The notes beneath the pieces are model-generated. The model ran no database searches, had not been told where the DNA came from, and saw only the letters and a list, made by a program, of their open reading frames with translations. The translations under genes were made by a program, and so were the position numbers. This document shows, piece by piece, positions 31,461 through 38,173 of a stretch of 38,173 bases of DNA; the stretch's first letter is position 1; each line of letters starts with the position of its first letter. The DNA lies in assembly GCA_016872285.1 (NCBI GenBank), contig VGZZ01000026.1, positions 1 to 38,173 on the forward strand, given 5' to 3'. This DNA comes from SAR202 cluster bacterium (GTDB taxonomy: Bacteria > Chloroflexota > Dehalococcoidia > Lucifugimonadales > GCA-2712585).

Positions 31461-31676
31461 ATGCCTGCATTTGAGACTCTTGAAGATGCAGTGAAAAAAG
31501 CGGACAGCTTTATAGATAAATACTATGCATTCCGAAGGCTCAGAAAGGCGAAAAAGCGAGACGGGGCTTGGCTTGTGGAATTTAATATAGGAGTTGTCAA
31601 GCCTGAAATTGTAACAATTAAGATTGATGAGAAAACGGGGAAGGTAGTGGATTACATAGCGCCGGACAATGGTTAA
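31461..31676 (+). CDS. Small hypothetical protein coupled to PaREP1/HEPN-like gene
   Basis: A 71-aa protein with an N-terminal helix (FETLEDAVKKADSFIDKYYAFRRLRKAKKR) and a beta part (GAWLVEFNIGVVKPEIVTIKIDEKTGKVVDYIAP). Not recognised. Its stop overlaps the next start (TAATG at 31674-31678), so the two are translationally coupled. The codons are more A/T-rich than those of the neighbours, which hints at later acquisition. A gene pair of a small protein plus a HEPN-like protein can be a toxin-antitoxin unit, but this is inference. Confidence 0.65.
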   Translation: MPAFETLEDAVKKADSFIDKYYAFRRLRKAKKRDGAWLVEFNIGVVKPEIVTIKIDEKTGKVVDYIAPDNG

Positions 31677-32048
31677 TGGCTACAGAGGCCAGCAGAACAA
31701 TGAAAAAACATCTAACCCACTCTGACCAATATTTCGCGAATGCCTTATCTGCCCTAAGTCGCAAGGAGGCGGGGAAGGCTGGGGAGCTATTATGGGGCAG
31801 TCTTGCAGGGGCGTTTCATGCGCTGGCCGCTGCTCGCAATGTGGGCGTTAAATCTCACAGAGGCTTAAAGAACTTTGTGATTAAAACTTCCGGGGACTTG
31901 AAAGAAAGATAGATCCCTGCTAGACAGCTTCTTGCTGGCGGAAAGTCTGCATCACAACTACTACGAGGTTGAGCTCACCCCATCAGATGTGCAGATTAAT
32001 ATTACGCCAATTCGGCAGGCCATTCAAAAATTGAAAGACCTAGCCTAG
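31676..32048 (+). pseudogene. PaREP1/HEPN-like gene broken by a single-base frameshift
   Basis: Frame 1 from ATG 31676 encodes SDQYFANALSALSRKEAGKAGELLWGSLAGAFHALAAARNVGVKSHRGLKNFVIKTSGDLK and stops at 31910-31912. The +1 frame then continues with LLDSFLLAESLHHNYYEVELTPSDVQINITPIRQAIQKLKDLA to a stop at 32046-32048. Together they match the PaREP1 layout (helical pair, then a SLHxNYYE-type motif). Removing one A in the TTGAAAGAAAG stretch near 31898-31908 joins the two frames into about 123 residues. It is either a real pseudogene, a sequencing error in an A-rich run, or a frameshift site. The A/T-rich codon use is shared with the upstream gene. Confidence 0.75.
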
Positions 32049-32079
32049 AGAAATTTACATTCACGCACACGCTTAACCA

Positions 32080-32973
32080 TCACTGGCCCACCCTTCCCGG
32101 CCCCGCTTTCCCCCGCCGCCCGTATAAGAAACCCTGAATCTCATCCTGGAACTTGACCTCCGAGTCGTCCTGGGGTTCGTAGCCCAGGGCGTCCCGGGCC
32201 GAGGTCAGGGACCAGAAGGCGCGGGCGTTGTCGCTGATGCCGTAGACTACCAGCCAGGGCACGCCGTATTCGTTCTCGATACTCTCGGTCTCGACGGCCT
32301 TGATAAACAACTGCCGCAGGTCGCGAGGGCTGATGTAGGCGCCCAGGTCGCGTTTGTAGTTCAGCGAATCGCCCTTGGTGTAGTCCTTTAGCCTGATCTC
32401 GCGCGGCGCGCCGATTCTCACCTGTACGTTCTCCAGCTTGCGCCCGAATATGCCCGTGGCAAACATGAAACCCATGTGCTCGTAAGTGGCCTTGGCCCAG
32501 CCATAGAAGTTGTCGGAGAGGGGCAACATGTAGGGGTCAACGGCGTCTAATTTTTTGTGATGGATAAGCTCATGCTCGTACCAGTCGGCGGCGTGGTTGG
32601 AACTGGCGACCACCACACGTTGCACATGCTCTTCCATAGCGACGCGGTAGATGTTATAGGCCATGTGGACGTTTTCGTGTTCGGGGTAGAAGTCGTCCAC
32701 GCTCCTAGGGCGGGCCAAGGCGCCGCTGGCCCCCTGCGAATGCTTCCATCCCAGATGGATGATGGTATCGATACCTTTGAAGTAGTGCCTGTACTTGTTA
32801 AAATCGGGGTCTATGAGGTCAACCACCATGACTCCAGGAACGCGCTTGCCGCCCCGGTCGGAGGCGCGGGCATCCAGGAGGACCAGGTCGTAGCGGCGGC
32901 GGAATTCGGGCAGCAGTTGGGCTGCTATGTACCCCGCCGCGCCCGTTACCAGCACTTTTCGCTTTTTAGCCAT
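32080..32973 (-). CDS. NAD-dependent epimerase/dehydratase (extended SDR)
   Basis: A 297-aa extended short-chain dehydrogenase. Rossmann motif VLVTGAAGYIAAQLLPEF (residues 7-24), acidic end of beta-2 LLDARASD, IDTIIHLGWKHS, catalytic pair Y and K in NFYGWAKATYEHMG (YxxxK), with VVVASSNHAADW supplying the Ser. The pattern resembles uronate dehydrogenase and sugar-nucleotide epimerase relatives. I chose ATG 32973; a longer frame would overlap the upstream amidohydrolase. The gene lies 26 bp after the amidohydrolase and is probably cotranscribed. Confidence 0.9.
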   Translation of the reverse strand: MAKKRKVLVTGAAGYIAAQLLPEFRRRYDLVLLDARASDRGGKRVPGVMVVDLIDPDFNKYRHYFKGIDTIIHLGWKHSQGASGALARPRSVDDFYPEHENVHMAYNIYRVAMEEHVQRVVVASSNHAADWYEHELIHHKKLDAVDPYMLPLSDNFYGWAKATYEHMGFMFATGIFGRKLENVQVRIGAPREIRLKDYTKGDSLNYKRDLGAYISPRDLRQLFIKAVETESIENEYGVPWLVVYGISDNARAFWSLTSARDALGYEPQDDSEVKFQDEIQGFLYGRRGKAGPGRVGQ

Positions 32974-32999
32974 TACCAGCCCTCTCTGTTGAAGATCTG

Positions 33000-34226
33000 T
33001 TAGCCGGAAACTTTGACCCCGCCCTTGAACACGGCCTTCACTTTCATCAAGTCTAGGATGTTTGACGACGGGTCGCCGTCCACCACCAGCAGGTCCGCCG
33101 ACTTCCCCGCCGCCACGCTGCCGACGGTCGCGTCGATACACAGGGCCTTGGCGGCGTCGCTGGTGGCCGAGGTGATGGCCTGGAGGGGCGTCATGCCGCC
33201 AAGAGTCATGCACTCGAGCTCGTAGGCGAACTGGCCGAAGGGGTAGTGGCCCCAGCCGCAGTCCGACCCGGCGATCATCTTCACGCCGGCGTCCAACATG
33301 CGGCGGCAGTGGTCTATACGCGTCTGATGATTATTCCGGCGCTGTTCAAGCATGGCCTTTTCTTCTCTGGTCAACGCGCCTGCCTTCTCCTTCTTTTCGA
33401 GGGCCCAGATGCCGCTGCGGCTAATGTGCAAGGTCGGGTTGACCCAAACGCCCTGCTGGGCAATGCACCTGGCGACTTTGGCGTCGAAGGCGGGCTGCTT
33501 GTCGGGGCCGTCGAAGAAGGCGTGGTAAATGATGTCGTGGCCGGCTTCGAGGACGCGGCTCATGCCCATGACGCACCGGCAGTGCGCGCCGACGCGCTTG
33601 CCGTGCCGATGGCCCTCGTAGGCGATATATGACAGTTCCCTCACGCTGAAGGCAGGCTGGTAGGGGTTGCTGGTGACGGTGCTGCCGCCGGTGGCCGCCA
33701 CTTTTATAAAGTCAGCTCCTTCCTTAACCAGTCCTCGCACGGTGTGCTGCACCCCTACGCCATCGGCCTCGCCGCCCATGTACCACAGATGGCCGCCGGT
33801 GATGGTCACGGGCCTGCCACAGGCTAAGACCCGCGATCCCTCGACTTCGCCTGACGTGACACCCTGCTTCAGAGCGAAGCCGGTGCCGTTCCAGGCGCCG
33901 TTGTCGCAGAGAGTGGTGACGCCGGAGCGGAGGGCGATGGCGGCGTTGCGGGCGGAGCGGAGCAGGCGGAGGTCGTCGCCGTCGCCGATGACCTGCTCGC
34001 CGGTGCGTCCGTTACCCGGCATGTTGGTGTGGGTGTGGCAGTCGATGAGGCCGGGGAGGAGGGTGGCCTTGGGGTAATCGAGGACCGGGCCGCCGTTGGA
34101 GGCGAGGCGGGCCTGCGTCGCCACTTGTTTAACGACACCTTTTTCCACCACCACGGCCATGTTTCGTTTGACAGGGCCGCCCAGCCCGTCGATGAGCTTG
34201 CCGACCTGTAGGACAAAGCTGTCCAT
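33000..34226 (-). CDS. Metal-dependent amidohydrolase (prolidase/imidazolonepropionase-like)
   Basis: A 408-aa amidohydrolase. Metal ligands: H64 and H66 in LPGLIDCHTHTNMPG, the probable bridging Lys in ADFIKVAATGG, His in VGAHCRCV and IIYHAFFDG, Asp in KMIAGSDCGWGH. The C-terminal composite domain ends SVAAGKSADLLVVDGDPSSNILDL. Family members cleave cyclic amides or Xaa-Pro-type bonds. ATG start with AAGGAGG. First gene of a two-gene unit with the epimerase. Confidence 0.92.
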   Translation of the reverse strand: MDSFVLQVGKLIDGLGGPVKRNMAVVVEKGVVKQVATQARLASNGGPVLDYPKATLLPGLIDCHTHTNMPGNGRTGEQVIGDGDDLRLLRSARNAAIALRSGVTTLCDNGAWNGTGFALKQGVTSGEVEGSRVLACGRPVTITGGHLWYMGGEADGVGVQHTVRGLVKEGADFIKVAATGGSTVTSNPYQPAFSVRELSYIAYEGHRHGKRVGAHCRCVMGMSRVLEAGHDIIYHAFFDGPDKQPAFDAKVARCIAQQGVWVNPTLHISRSGIWALEKKEKAGALTREEKAMLEQRRNNHQTRIDHCRRMLDAGVKMIAGSDCGWGHYPFGQFAYELECMTLGGMTPLQAITSATSDAAKALCIDATVGSVAAGKSADLLVVDGDPSSNILDLMKVKAVFKGGVKVSG

Positions 34227-34348
34227 AAGGCCCTCCTTAGCCTGCAGTCAGGTAAATTGTCGAAAAGTTGGACTAATCTTAGGGCCAGAACCCTTAAGAC
34301 GCAAAGCCGAGTCCTCTATAATCGTCTTATGTCAATATCGAGGATAGA

Positions 34349-35626
34349 ATGTCAATCTTAGCGGCGGTCCTGCGGGCTTTCGGCTCGCTGGTCTTTGGCT
34401 GCCTGGTTCTGGGCGCTTTCATCGCTTATCTGGGCAGCAACGCCGTAGAGGATGTCTTCCTTCATCCGGAGGCTTACAAGGGGGCGCTGGAGGAAGAGGA
34501 TGTCTATAACCGGGTTTATGACGAGCTTCTAGTCGACGCGCAGTTCCAGGACAAGGCGCGTTCCGTCATGGGCGGATACGAGATTCCGCCCCAGGATGTG
34601 GCATCGTTAAGCCGCGAGGTGCTGCCGCCTGCCTACCTCCAGGCGCAAGTTGAGGCTGCCGCCGACGGGGTGGCGGCGTATCTGCGAAAGGATGCCAGCG
34701 ACCCGAGGGCATACATCGACCTGAACGCGCCGATGAACAACATCCGTCCAGCGGTCCAAAGATATCTCAACACACGCATCGACGGCATAACGCTCATTCC
34801 AGTCGCCACCCCAGGCGAATTATCCCAGGAGTTTATAACCCTCTTCCTCAGCCTGGAAAGGGGCGTTATACCGCAGCGGGCCCCGTCCCTGCAGGCGATA
34901 CCGGTGTCCCTCCGCCTTCAGGCCTACGATGAGGCCTTGGCGTCTTACAAGGTCCAATCCAAGCTCAACGCGCCAGTCTCCGTGGCAGCTTTAGCGTTGG
35001 AGGGCCAGAGCGCCGCCATCCGCGCGGCGATATCGGTGGGCGATGTCCGTGGGGCGCTGCGCATCGCGACTTTAGCTATCGCGACACCCGTCATCGACAC
35101 GGCGGTGCTGGAACTGCGGCAGGACCTGGACTCGGCGGGCCGGCTGGACCTGGTGGAGAAGGTTGCCGAGGCCAACGGCGAGACCCGCGCCGAACCGCTG
35201 AAGGACTCGGACCGCGCACGAGACTACCTCGACTCTTTCAATCGCGGCGCCCAGATTACCGCGTTGACCGTCATGGCCCTGGCGACGGCGCTGCTCATGG
35301 CCGTCCACCTGCCTCAATGGCGCTACTCGTTCATGTGGTCGGGCTTCGCGCTGCTGGCCGCAGGCGTGTTCGCGCTGCTGGCCGGTCTGGTGCTGAAGAC
35401 ACAAATCGCCGACCGTGAGTTGGTGGAGTGCGGCGCTCTCCCTGCCTCGGCCTGCGACATGCTGTCGGACGTTTCCAGCAACCTTATCTCCTCGGCGGGC
35501 GGCGGGATGCTGTTCCCTGCCCTCATAGTCACGGCTATAGGCGGCGCTTTCATGCTGCTGGCTGAAATACTGAAGATGAACAAGGGAGGCGCCAAGACCA
35601 GAGCCGCGGCCGGGAGAAGAAGGTAG
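34349..35626 (+). CDS. Four-TM membrane protein of unknown function
   Basis: A 425-aa protein with hydrophobic segments at about 5-28, 303-322, 330-352 and 388-412. Between the first and second lies a large, mostly helical domain (about 30-300) likely outside or at the membrane face, containing PPAYLQAQVEAAADGVAAYLR and many acidic residues. The C terminus is basic (KTRAAAGRRR), suggesting a cytoplasmic end. I do not recognise the family. ATG start with GAGGA five bases upstream. It is followed 67 bp later by the DinB-like gene on the same strand. Confidence 0.8.
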   Translation: MSILAAVLRAFGSLVFGCLVLGAFIAYLGSNAVEDVFLHPEAYKGALEEEDVYNRVYDELLVDAQFQDKARSVMGGYEIPPQDVASLSREVLPPAYLQAQVEAAADGVAAYLRKDASDPRAYIDLNAPMNNIRPAVQRYLNTRIDGITLIPVATPGELSQEFITLFLSLERGVIPQRAPSLQAIPVSLRLQAYDEALASYKVQSKLNAPVSVAALALEGQSAAIRAAISVGDVRGALRIATLAIATPVIDTAVLELRQDLDSAGRLDLVEKVAEANGETRAEPLKDSDRARDYLDSFNRGAQITALTVMALATALLMAVHLPQWRYSFMWSGFALLAAGVFALLAGLVLKTQIADRELVECGALPASACDMLSDVSSNLISSAGGGMLFPALIVTAIGGAFMLLAEILKMNKGGAKTRAAAGRRR

Positions 35627-35693
35627 CCGGCCGACTCGACAATCGCAGCCCGCGGTGATAGTCTCCCACCAACGCGACCCAGGAGCATCTGTT

Positions 35694-36371
35694 ATGTCGA
35701 CAACACGCGCGAACCCCAAGGCCCCGGCCCTGCCCTTATTCCCGCTGTTCGATTCCTACAGCGGCATGGTCAAAACCGAGATCCGCGATCTTAACGACGC
35801 CCAGCTGGACTGGACCAGCCCCAACTGGCGGTGGTCGGAGTGGAGTATCCGCGATAACGTGAGCCATGTGGCCTCGCATTTGTTTCGATGGTACATCCTG
35901 CGATGGGGCACGCAGCTTTTCCCCCAGGGCATACCCTATTTCAATGAGGTGCATTACCTCGCGGGGCTGCCGACTCGAAGGCTGGACACGGAGCGATGGG
36001 GCAGCAAGGAGCAGATTCTACAGAAGCTGGATGAAGCCATTGACATGGTCAAGGGCATACTGGCTAAAGAGACTGTTGGATCCGTGACGCAGAAGTACAT
36101 CAAGATGGGCACGCCCAGCTTCTACAGCAGGATATCGGAGCGCTATGACAAGGGCCGTCCGGAGGGTGAAAAGACGCTACGGCCAGACTCTAAGGACCCG
36201 TCTGTCTGGCACCTGACGCTGGAGGGTAACATCCATCACAGCGAGGGCGAGATGGTGACGCATCTGTATAACGCGCAGCGCCTAAAGAAGGCCCAGGGCC
36301 TGGCGGTAAAAGTGAAGCTACCGGAGATTGGCTACTGGACTTTGCCTAACTGGGACCGCAGCGAACCGTAG
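35694..36371 (+). CDS. DinB/YfiT-like superfamily protein
   Basis: A 225-aa protein with the DinB helical-bundle pattern: LFDSYSGMVKTEIRDLNDAQLDW, WSEWSIRDNVSHVASHLFRWYILR (H58, H62) and IHHSEGEMVTHLYNAQRLKKA near the C terminus (a His pair plus a further His). The superfamily holds a metal with three His and includes thiol-dependent transferases (mycothiol, bacillithiol) and proteins of unknown role. A thiol cofactor link is conceivable because a PIG-L gene is also present, but that gene is 8 kb away. I chose ATG 35694, with AGGAG eight bases upstream, over an in-frame start 39 bp earlier. Confidence 0.8.
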   Translation: MSTTRANPKAPALPLFPLFDSYSGMVKTEIRDLNDAQLDWTSPNWRWSEWSIRDNVSHVASHLFRWYILRWGTQLFPQGIPYFNEVHYLAGLPTRRLDTERWGSKEQILQKLDEAIDMVKGILAKETVGSVTQKYIKMGTPSFYSRISERYDKGRPEGEKTLRPDSKDPSVWHLTLEGNIHHSEGEMVTHLYNAQRLKKAQGLAVKVKLPEIGYWTLPNWDRSEP

Positions 36372-36446
36372 AGGGTTTTGGCTTGCTAAGACACCCGCGC
36401 CTGCTATAATTGAACAGGCCGGGCGAAAGCCTGATTTCGTCGGCAT

Positions 36447-36522
36447 GGGCGGTTAGCTCAGTGGTTAGAGCGCCTCGTTCACACCGAGGAGGTCACAGGT
36501 TCAAGTCCTGTATCGCCCACCA
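36447..36522 (+). tRNA. tRNA-Val (anticodon CAC)
   Basis: A 76-nt cloverleaf with acceptor GGGCGGT/ATCGCCC, D arm GCTC...GAGC, anticodon arm CCTCG-TTCACAC-CGAGG, T arm ACAGG-TTCAAGT-CCTGT and encoded CCA. It reads GTG only. Confidence 0.97.
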
Positions 36523-36538
36523 TTTAACAAATTGCGGC

Positions 36539-36612
36539 AGGCGGCTCGCTGTTCGAGCGCTCCGATTACATCGGAGAGGTCATTCCGATCCCCATCGGGA
36601 TGTCGCCTACCA
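36539..36612 (+). tRNA. tRNA-Val(UAC)-like gene with altered D and T arms (possible pseudo-tRNA)
   Basis: 74 nt, 16 nt after tRNA-Val(CAC). Acceptor AGGCGGC (36539-36545) pairs with GTCGCCT (36602-36608), followed by ACCA. The anticodon arm is perfect: CTCCG-ATTACAT-CGGAG with TAC at 36567-36569. The D arm is only GCTCG-CTGTT-CGAGC with no GG or AGCTCAG-like loop, and the T arm is CCGAT-CCCC-ATCGG inside ATTCC/GGGAT, with no TTCRANY loop. Standard scanners may miss or mark it as pseudo. Confidence 0.6.
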
Positions 36613-36624
36613 CAAAAATAGCGG

Positions 36625-36709
36625 GCCGAGGTGGCGGAACGGCAGACGCGCTACGTTCAGGGCGTAGTGTCCAAAAGACGTGTGGGTTCAAATCCCACCC
36701 TCGGCACCA
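36625..36709 (+). tRNA. tRNA-Leu (anticodon CAG)
   Basis: An 85-nt class II tRNA. Acceptor GCCGAGG/CCTCGGC, anticodon arm CTACG-TTCAGGG-CGTAG, long variable arm (TGTCCAAAAGACG), T loop TTCAAAT, encoded CCA. Confidence 0.97.
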
Positions 36710-36722
36710 TCAGTTAGTTCGT

Positions 36723-36799
36723 GCGCTTGTAGCTCAACTGGATAGAGCGCAGCCCTGCGAAGGCTGAGGCTGTGGGTTCAAGTCCCGCCAAGCGCACCA
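36723..36799 (+). tRNA. tRNA-Arg (anticodon GCG)
   Basis: A 77-nt cloverleaf. Acceptor GCGCTTG/CAAGCGC, anticodon arm CAGCC-CTGCGAA-GGCTG, T arm GTGGG-TTCAAGT-CCCGC, encoded CCA. Anticodon GCG instead of the usual bacterial ACG. Confidence 0.93.
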
Positions 36800-36903
36800 T
36801 TTTATTTTACGTTTTCCGCTCATTTACCATCCCCTACCCCTGGAGTATAATGGCCGCAACCTAAACCCCCCGCAGGAAAAATTGTTGCGCAGGAGGTAGT
36901 CCA

Positions 36904-37827
36904 ATGGCCAAAGCCGCCACCATGAAGAAGAACGGATCTCAAGACGCCGCCGCTACTGTCAGAGAAGCCATGGCCGCCATGGATGCTATGCAGCCCGCAA
37001 CCGGCCAAGTCAAGCCCATGACTCCGCCGCCCAATCGCAAGCTGGGACCTGAAATTGTGGAAGCCGGCCCTATCCAATTCCATATACAGCATCGCGACAA
37101 TATGCACGACCAGGGTGTGTCCGTCAGGGTGATGGGGAAGGTGGACGGCGAGGAGAAGCAGCTTCTGCGCTTCGACTGCTTTGACTGGGACCCCCACTAT
37201 CACTACGACCCCGATCATAAGAATGAGAAGCACATCATAGACAAGAGTACCGCGGGCAATCCCCTGGGGTGGACTATGTCTCAGCTTCGACACAACCTGG
37301 CGGCTATGCTGAAGCAGGCCGGCGCCGACGAGATCGCCAAGAGCATCAACATTGCCGAGACCAACAAGAAGCTGAACGAAGTCGAGGCCATCGCCCGCGA
37401 AATGTCCATTCGACGGCGCACGGTGGTGACCCACAACCGCGGCGACGTGGTCATCGAGGCTGGCAATATCCGGTTCGGCCTGGAATACCGAAACGTCAGC
37501 GTGGGGCAAGGGATGGCTATCCACGTCCTCGGCGACGTGGCGGGGCAGGAGGTGGAGCTGCTGGCCTTCGACTGCTTCAACGTCGAGGCCCATTACCACT
37601 ACGGCCCTCGGAATAAGAACATCCGCCTCTACTGGGACCGCACTATCCACCCCGACCCCCTGCGCTGGACCCTGGACCAGTTTAAGAGCGGCAAGCTCCC
37701 TGAAATGATTCGGCGCGCCGGCTACCCCGGCATCGTCGCCGAACTGGACACGGAGTTGATTAAGTACAAGCTGCCGGAGATTGAGTCCACGGCCCTGGCT
37801 ATCACCAAGCAGAAGACTTTGGCTTAG
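36904..37827 (+). CDS. Unknown protein with a tandemly duplicated HYHY-containing domain
   Basis: A 307-aa soluble protein with an Ala/Met-rich start (1-45) and two copies of a domain of about 95 residues: residues 50-145 and 184-279. Matching blocks: QFHIQHRDNMHDQGVSVRVMGKVDGEEKQLL with RFGLEYRNVSVGQGMAIHVLGDVAGQEVELL, FDCFDWDPHYHY (90-101) with FDCFNVEAHYHY (222-233), and NPLGWTMSQLRHNLAAMLKQAG with DPLRWTLDQFKSGKLPEMIRRAG. The HYHY cluster and nearby acids could bind a metal. A helical linker (146-170) separates them. Family not recognised. ATG start with AGGAGG; a strong terminator follows. Confidence 0.88.
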   Translation: MAKAATMKKNGSQDAAATVREAMAAMDAMQPATGQVKPMTPPPNRKLGPEIVEAGPIQFHIQHRDNMHDQGVSVRVMGKVDGEEKQLLRFDCFDWDPHYHYDPDHKNEKHIIDKSTAGNPLGWTMSQLRHNLAAMLKQAGADEIAKSINIAETNKKLNEVEAIAREMSIRRRTVVTHNRGDVVIEAGNIRFGLEYRNVSVGQGMAIHVLGDVAGQEVELLAFDCFNVEAHYHYGPRNKNIRLYWDRTIHPDPLRWTLDQFKSGKLPEMIRRAGYPGIVAELDTELIKYKLPEIESTALAITKQKTLA

Positions 37828-37850
37828 CCGGAAGCAAACACAGAAATGAT

Positions 37851-37880
37851 AAGGCCCCTCCAATGCATTGGAGGGGCCTT
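37851..37880 (+). terminator. Terminator hairpin after HYHY-domain gene
   Basis: A perfect 30-nt palindrome, arms AAGGCCCCTCCAAT and ATTGGAGGGGCCTT around GC, 23 bp after the stop and followed by TACTATTT. It is symmetric, so it could also end transcripts coming from the transposase side. Confidence 0.75.
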
Positions 37881-37994
37881 TACTATTTACAAAGTATGGC
37901 GGTTGCTAGTCCTCTTGGTGTTAGGTGCAGTGATAGAGGATAAAGAAGGAGTGTATCAATCAGTAGCGGGTCCAGGCCGCCGTCATAACAGATT

Positions 37995-38056
37995 CCCTTC
38001 GACCAGGCTCAGGACAGGCTTCGACTATGGGCGAGTACAGCCTTCGCTCAGCAACC
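37995..38056. repeat. Family C palindromic repeat with GAGTAC insert, next to IS110-type gene end
   Basis: CCCTTCGACCAGGCTCAGG at 37995, then ACAGGCTTCGACTA, then an extra segment holding GAGTAC (38033-38038), then TTCGCTCAGCAACC. It lies 11 bp beyond the stop of the transposase fragment. Confidence 0.65.
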
Positions 38057-38066
38057 GTCTTTAGAG

Positions 38067-38173
38067 TTAGGCATAAATCACCTTAGGAGAAAGATGCCAA
38101 GGGGTCTTATGTTTGAGCATAGCGTTGAGGATGGTAAGGAGCTTGCGCATGCAGGCCACCAGGGCCACCTTCT
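38067..38173 (-). CDS. IS110 family transposase, C-terminal end only
   Basis: The minus strand reads KVALVACMRKLLTILNAMLKHKTPWHLSPKVIYA and stops (TAA, 38069-38067); the gene enters from the right edge. The stretch VALVACMRKLLTILNAML is the conserved C-terminal end of IS110-type transposases (Transposase_20 part with the Ser nucleophile lies further upstream, out of view). IS110 elements use a DEDD/Ser recombinase guided by a bridge RNA from their non-coding end. Whether the element is intact cannot be seen. Confidence 0.8.
   Translation of the reverse strand, partial: KVALVACMRKLLTILNAMLKHKTPWHLSPKVIYA

Noticed and set aside
1-38173. CRISPR array or prophage
   Set aside because: The repeats are dispersed and not regularly spaced, and no cas, integrase or phage structural gene is visible.

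Overview
The window is a GC-rich chromosomal segment from a bacterium with a broad oxidative and organic-acid-degrading metabolism. It has family III CoA-transferases, acyl-CoA dehydrogenases, a three-subunit molybdenum hydroxylase, an acyl-CoA synthetase, NHL beta-propellers, DUF1800 proteins, an HpcH/HpaI aldolase, an amidase, VOC proteins and a corrinoid/Fe-S reductive-dehalogenase-like protein. This mix, together with many short palindromic intergenic repeats, fits a Chloroflexota genome of the Dehalococcoidia/SAR202 type. That placement is inference: there is no rRNA or other marker gene here.

Layout. 1-5600 (minus strand): two CaiB/BaiF CoA-transferases (the first cut by the left edge), two acyl-CoA dehydrogenases that look like partner subunits, and a histidine-box membrane hydroxylase. 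5689-9962 (minus): FAD, molybdopterin and 2Fe-2S subunits of a xanthine dehydrogenase/4-hydroxybenzoyl-CoA reductase-type enzyme, with a HicB-like gene between the FAD and Mo subunits. 10007-14729 (plus): an NHL propeller with its own promoter and terminator, then aldolase, a small Trp-rich protein, a BNR propeller and an amidase. 14746-18824 (minus): ABM monooxygenase, dehalogenase-like protein, RmuC, NHL protein. 19090-24489 (minus): a duplicated DUF1800-NHL module. 24623-31329: acyl-CoA synthetase, GlcG-like protein (plus), MFS transporter plus PIG-L deacetylase, and a glutaredoxin-thioredoxin-VOC-VOC operon. 31461-32048 (plus): a small gene and a frameshifted PaREP1/HEPN-like gene. 32080-34226 (minus): epimerase and amidohydrolase. 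34349-36371 (plus): a four-TM protein and a DinB-like protein. 36447-36799: a tRNA cluster. 36904-37827 (plus): an unknown protein with a duplicated HYHY-containing domain. The right edge cuts an IS110-type transposase.

The most unusual signals are outside ordinary genes. (i) A 74-nt tRNA-Val(UAC)-like sequence between two normal tRNAs keeps its acceptor stem, anticodon arm and CCA, but its D and T arms are short palindromes with no canonical loop motifs. (ii) Several families of palindromic intergenic repeats carry very small hairpin inserts, including a recurrent GAGTAC-centred insert flanked twice by an ACT duplication, and a 12-bp inverted repeat split by an 11-nt palindrome. (iii) The DUF1800-NHL module is duplicated together with its intergenic repeat. 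The tRNA anomaly and the micro-inserts may be linked, because the altered T arm has the same CCGAT...ATCGG form as some inserts.

All assignments come from reading motifs and translations by eye. No database search was run.
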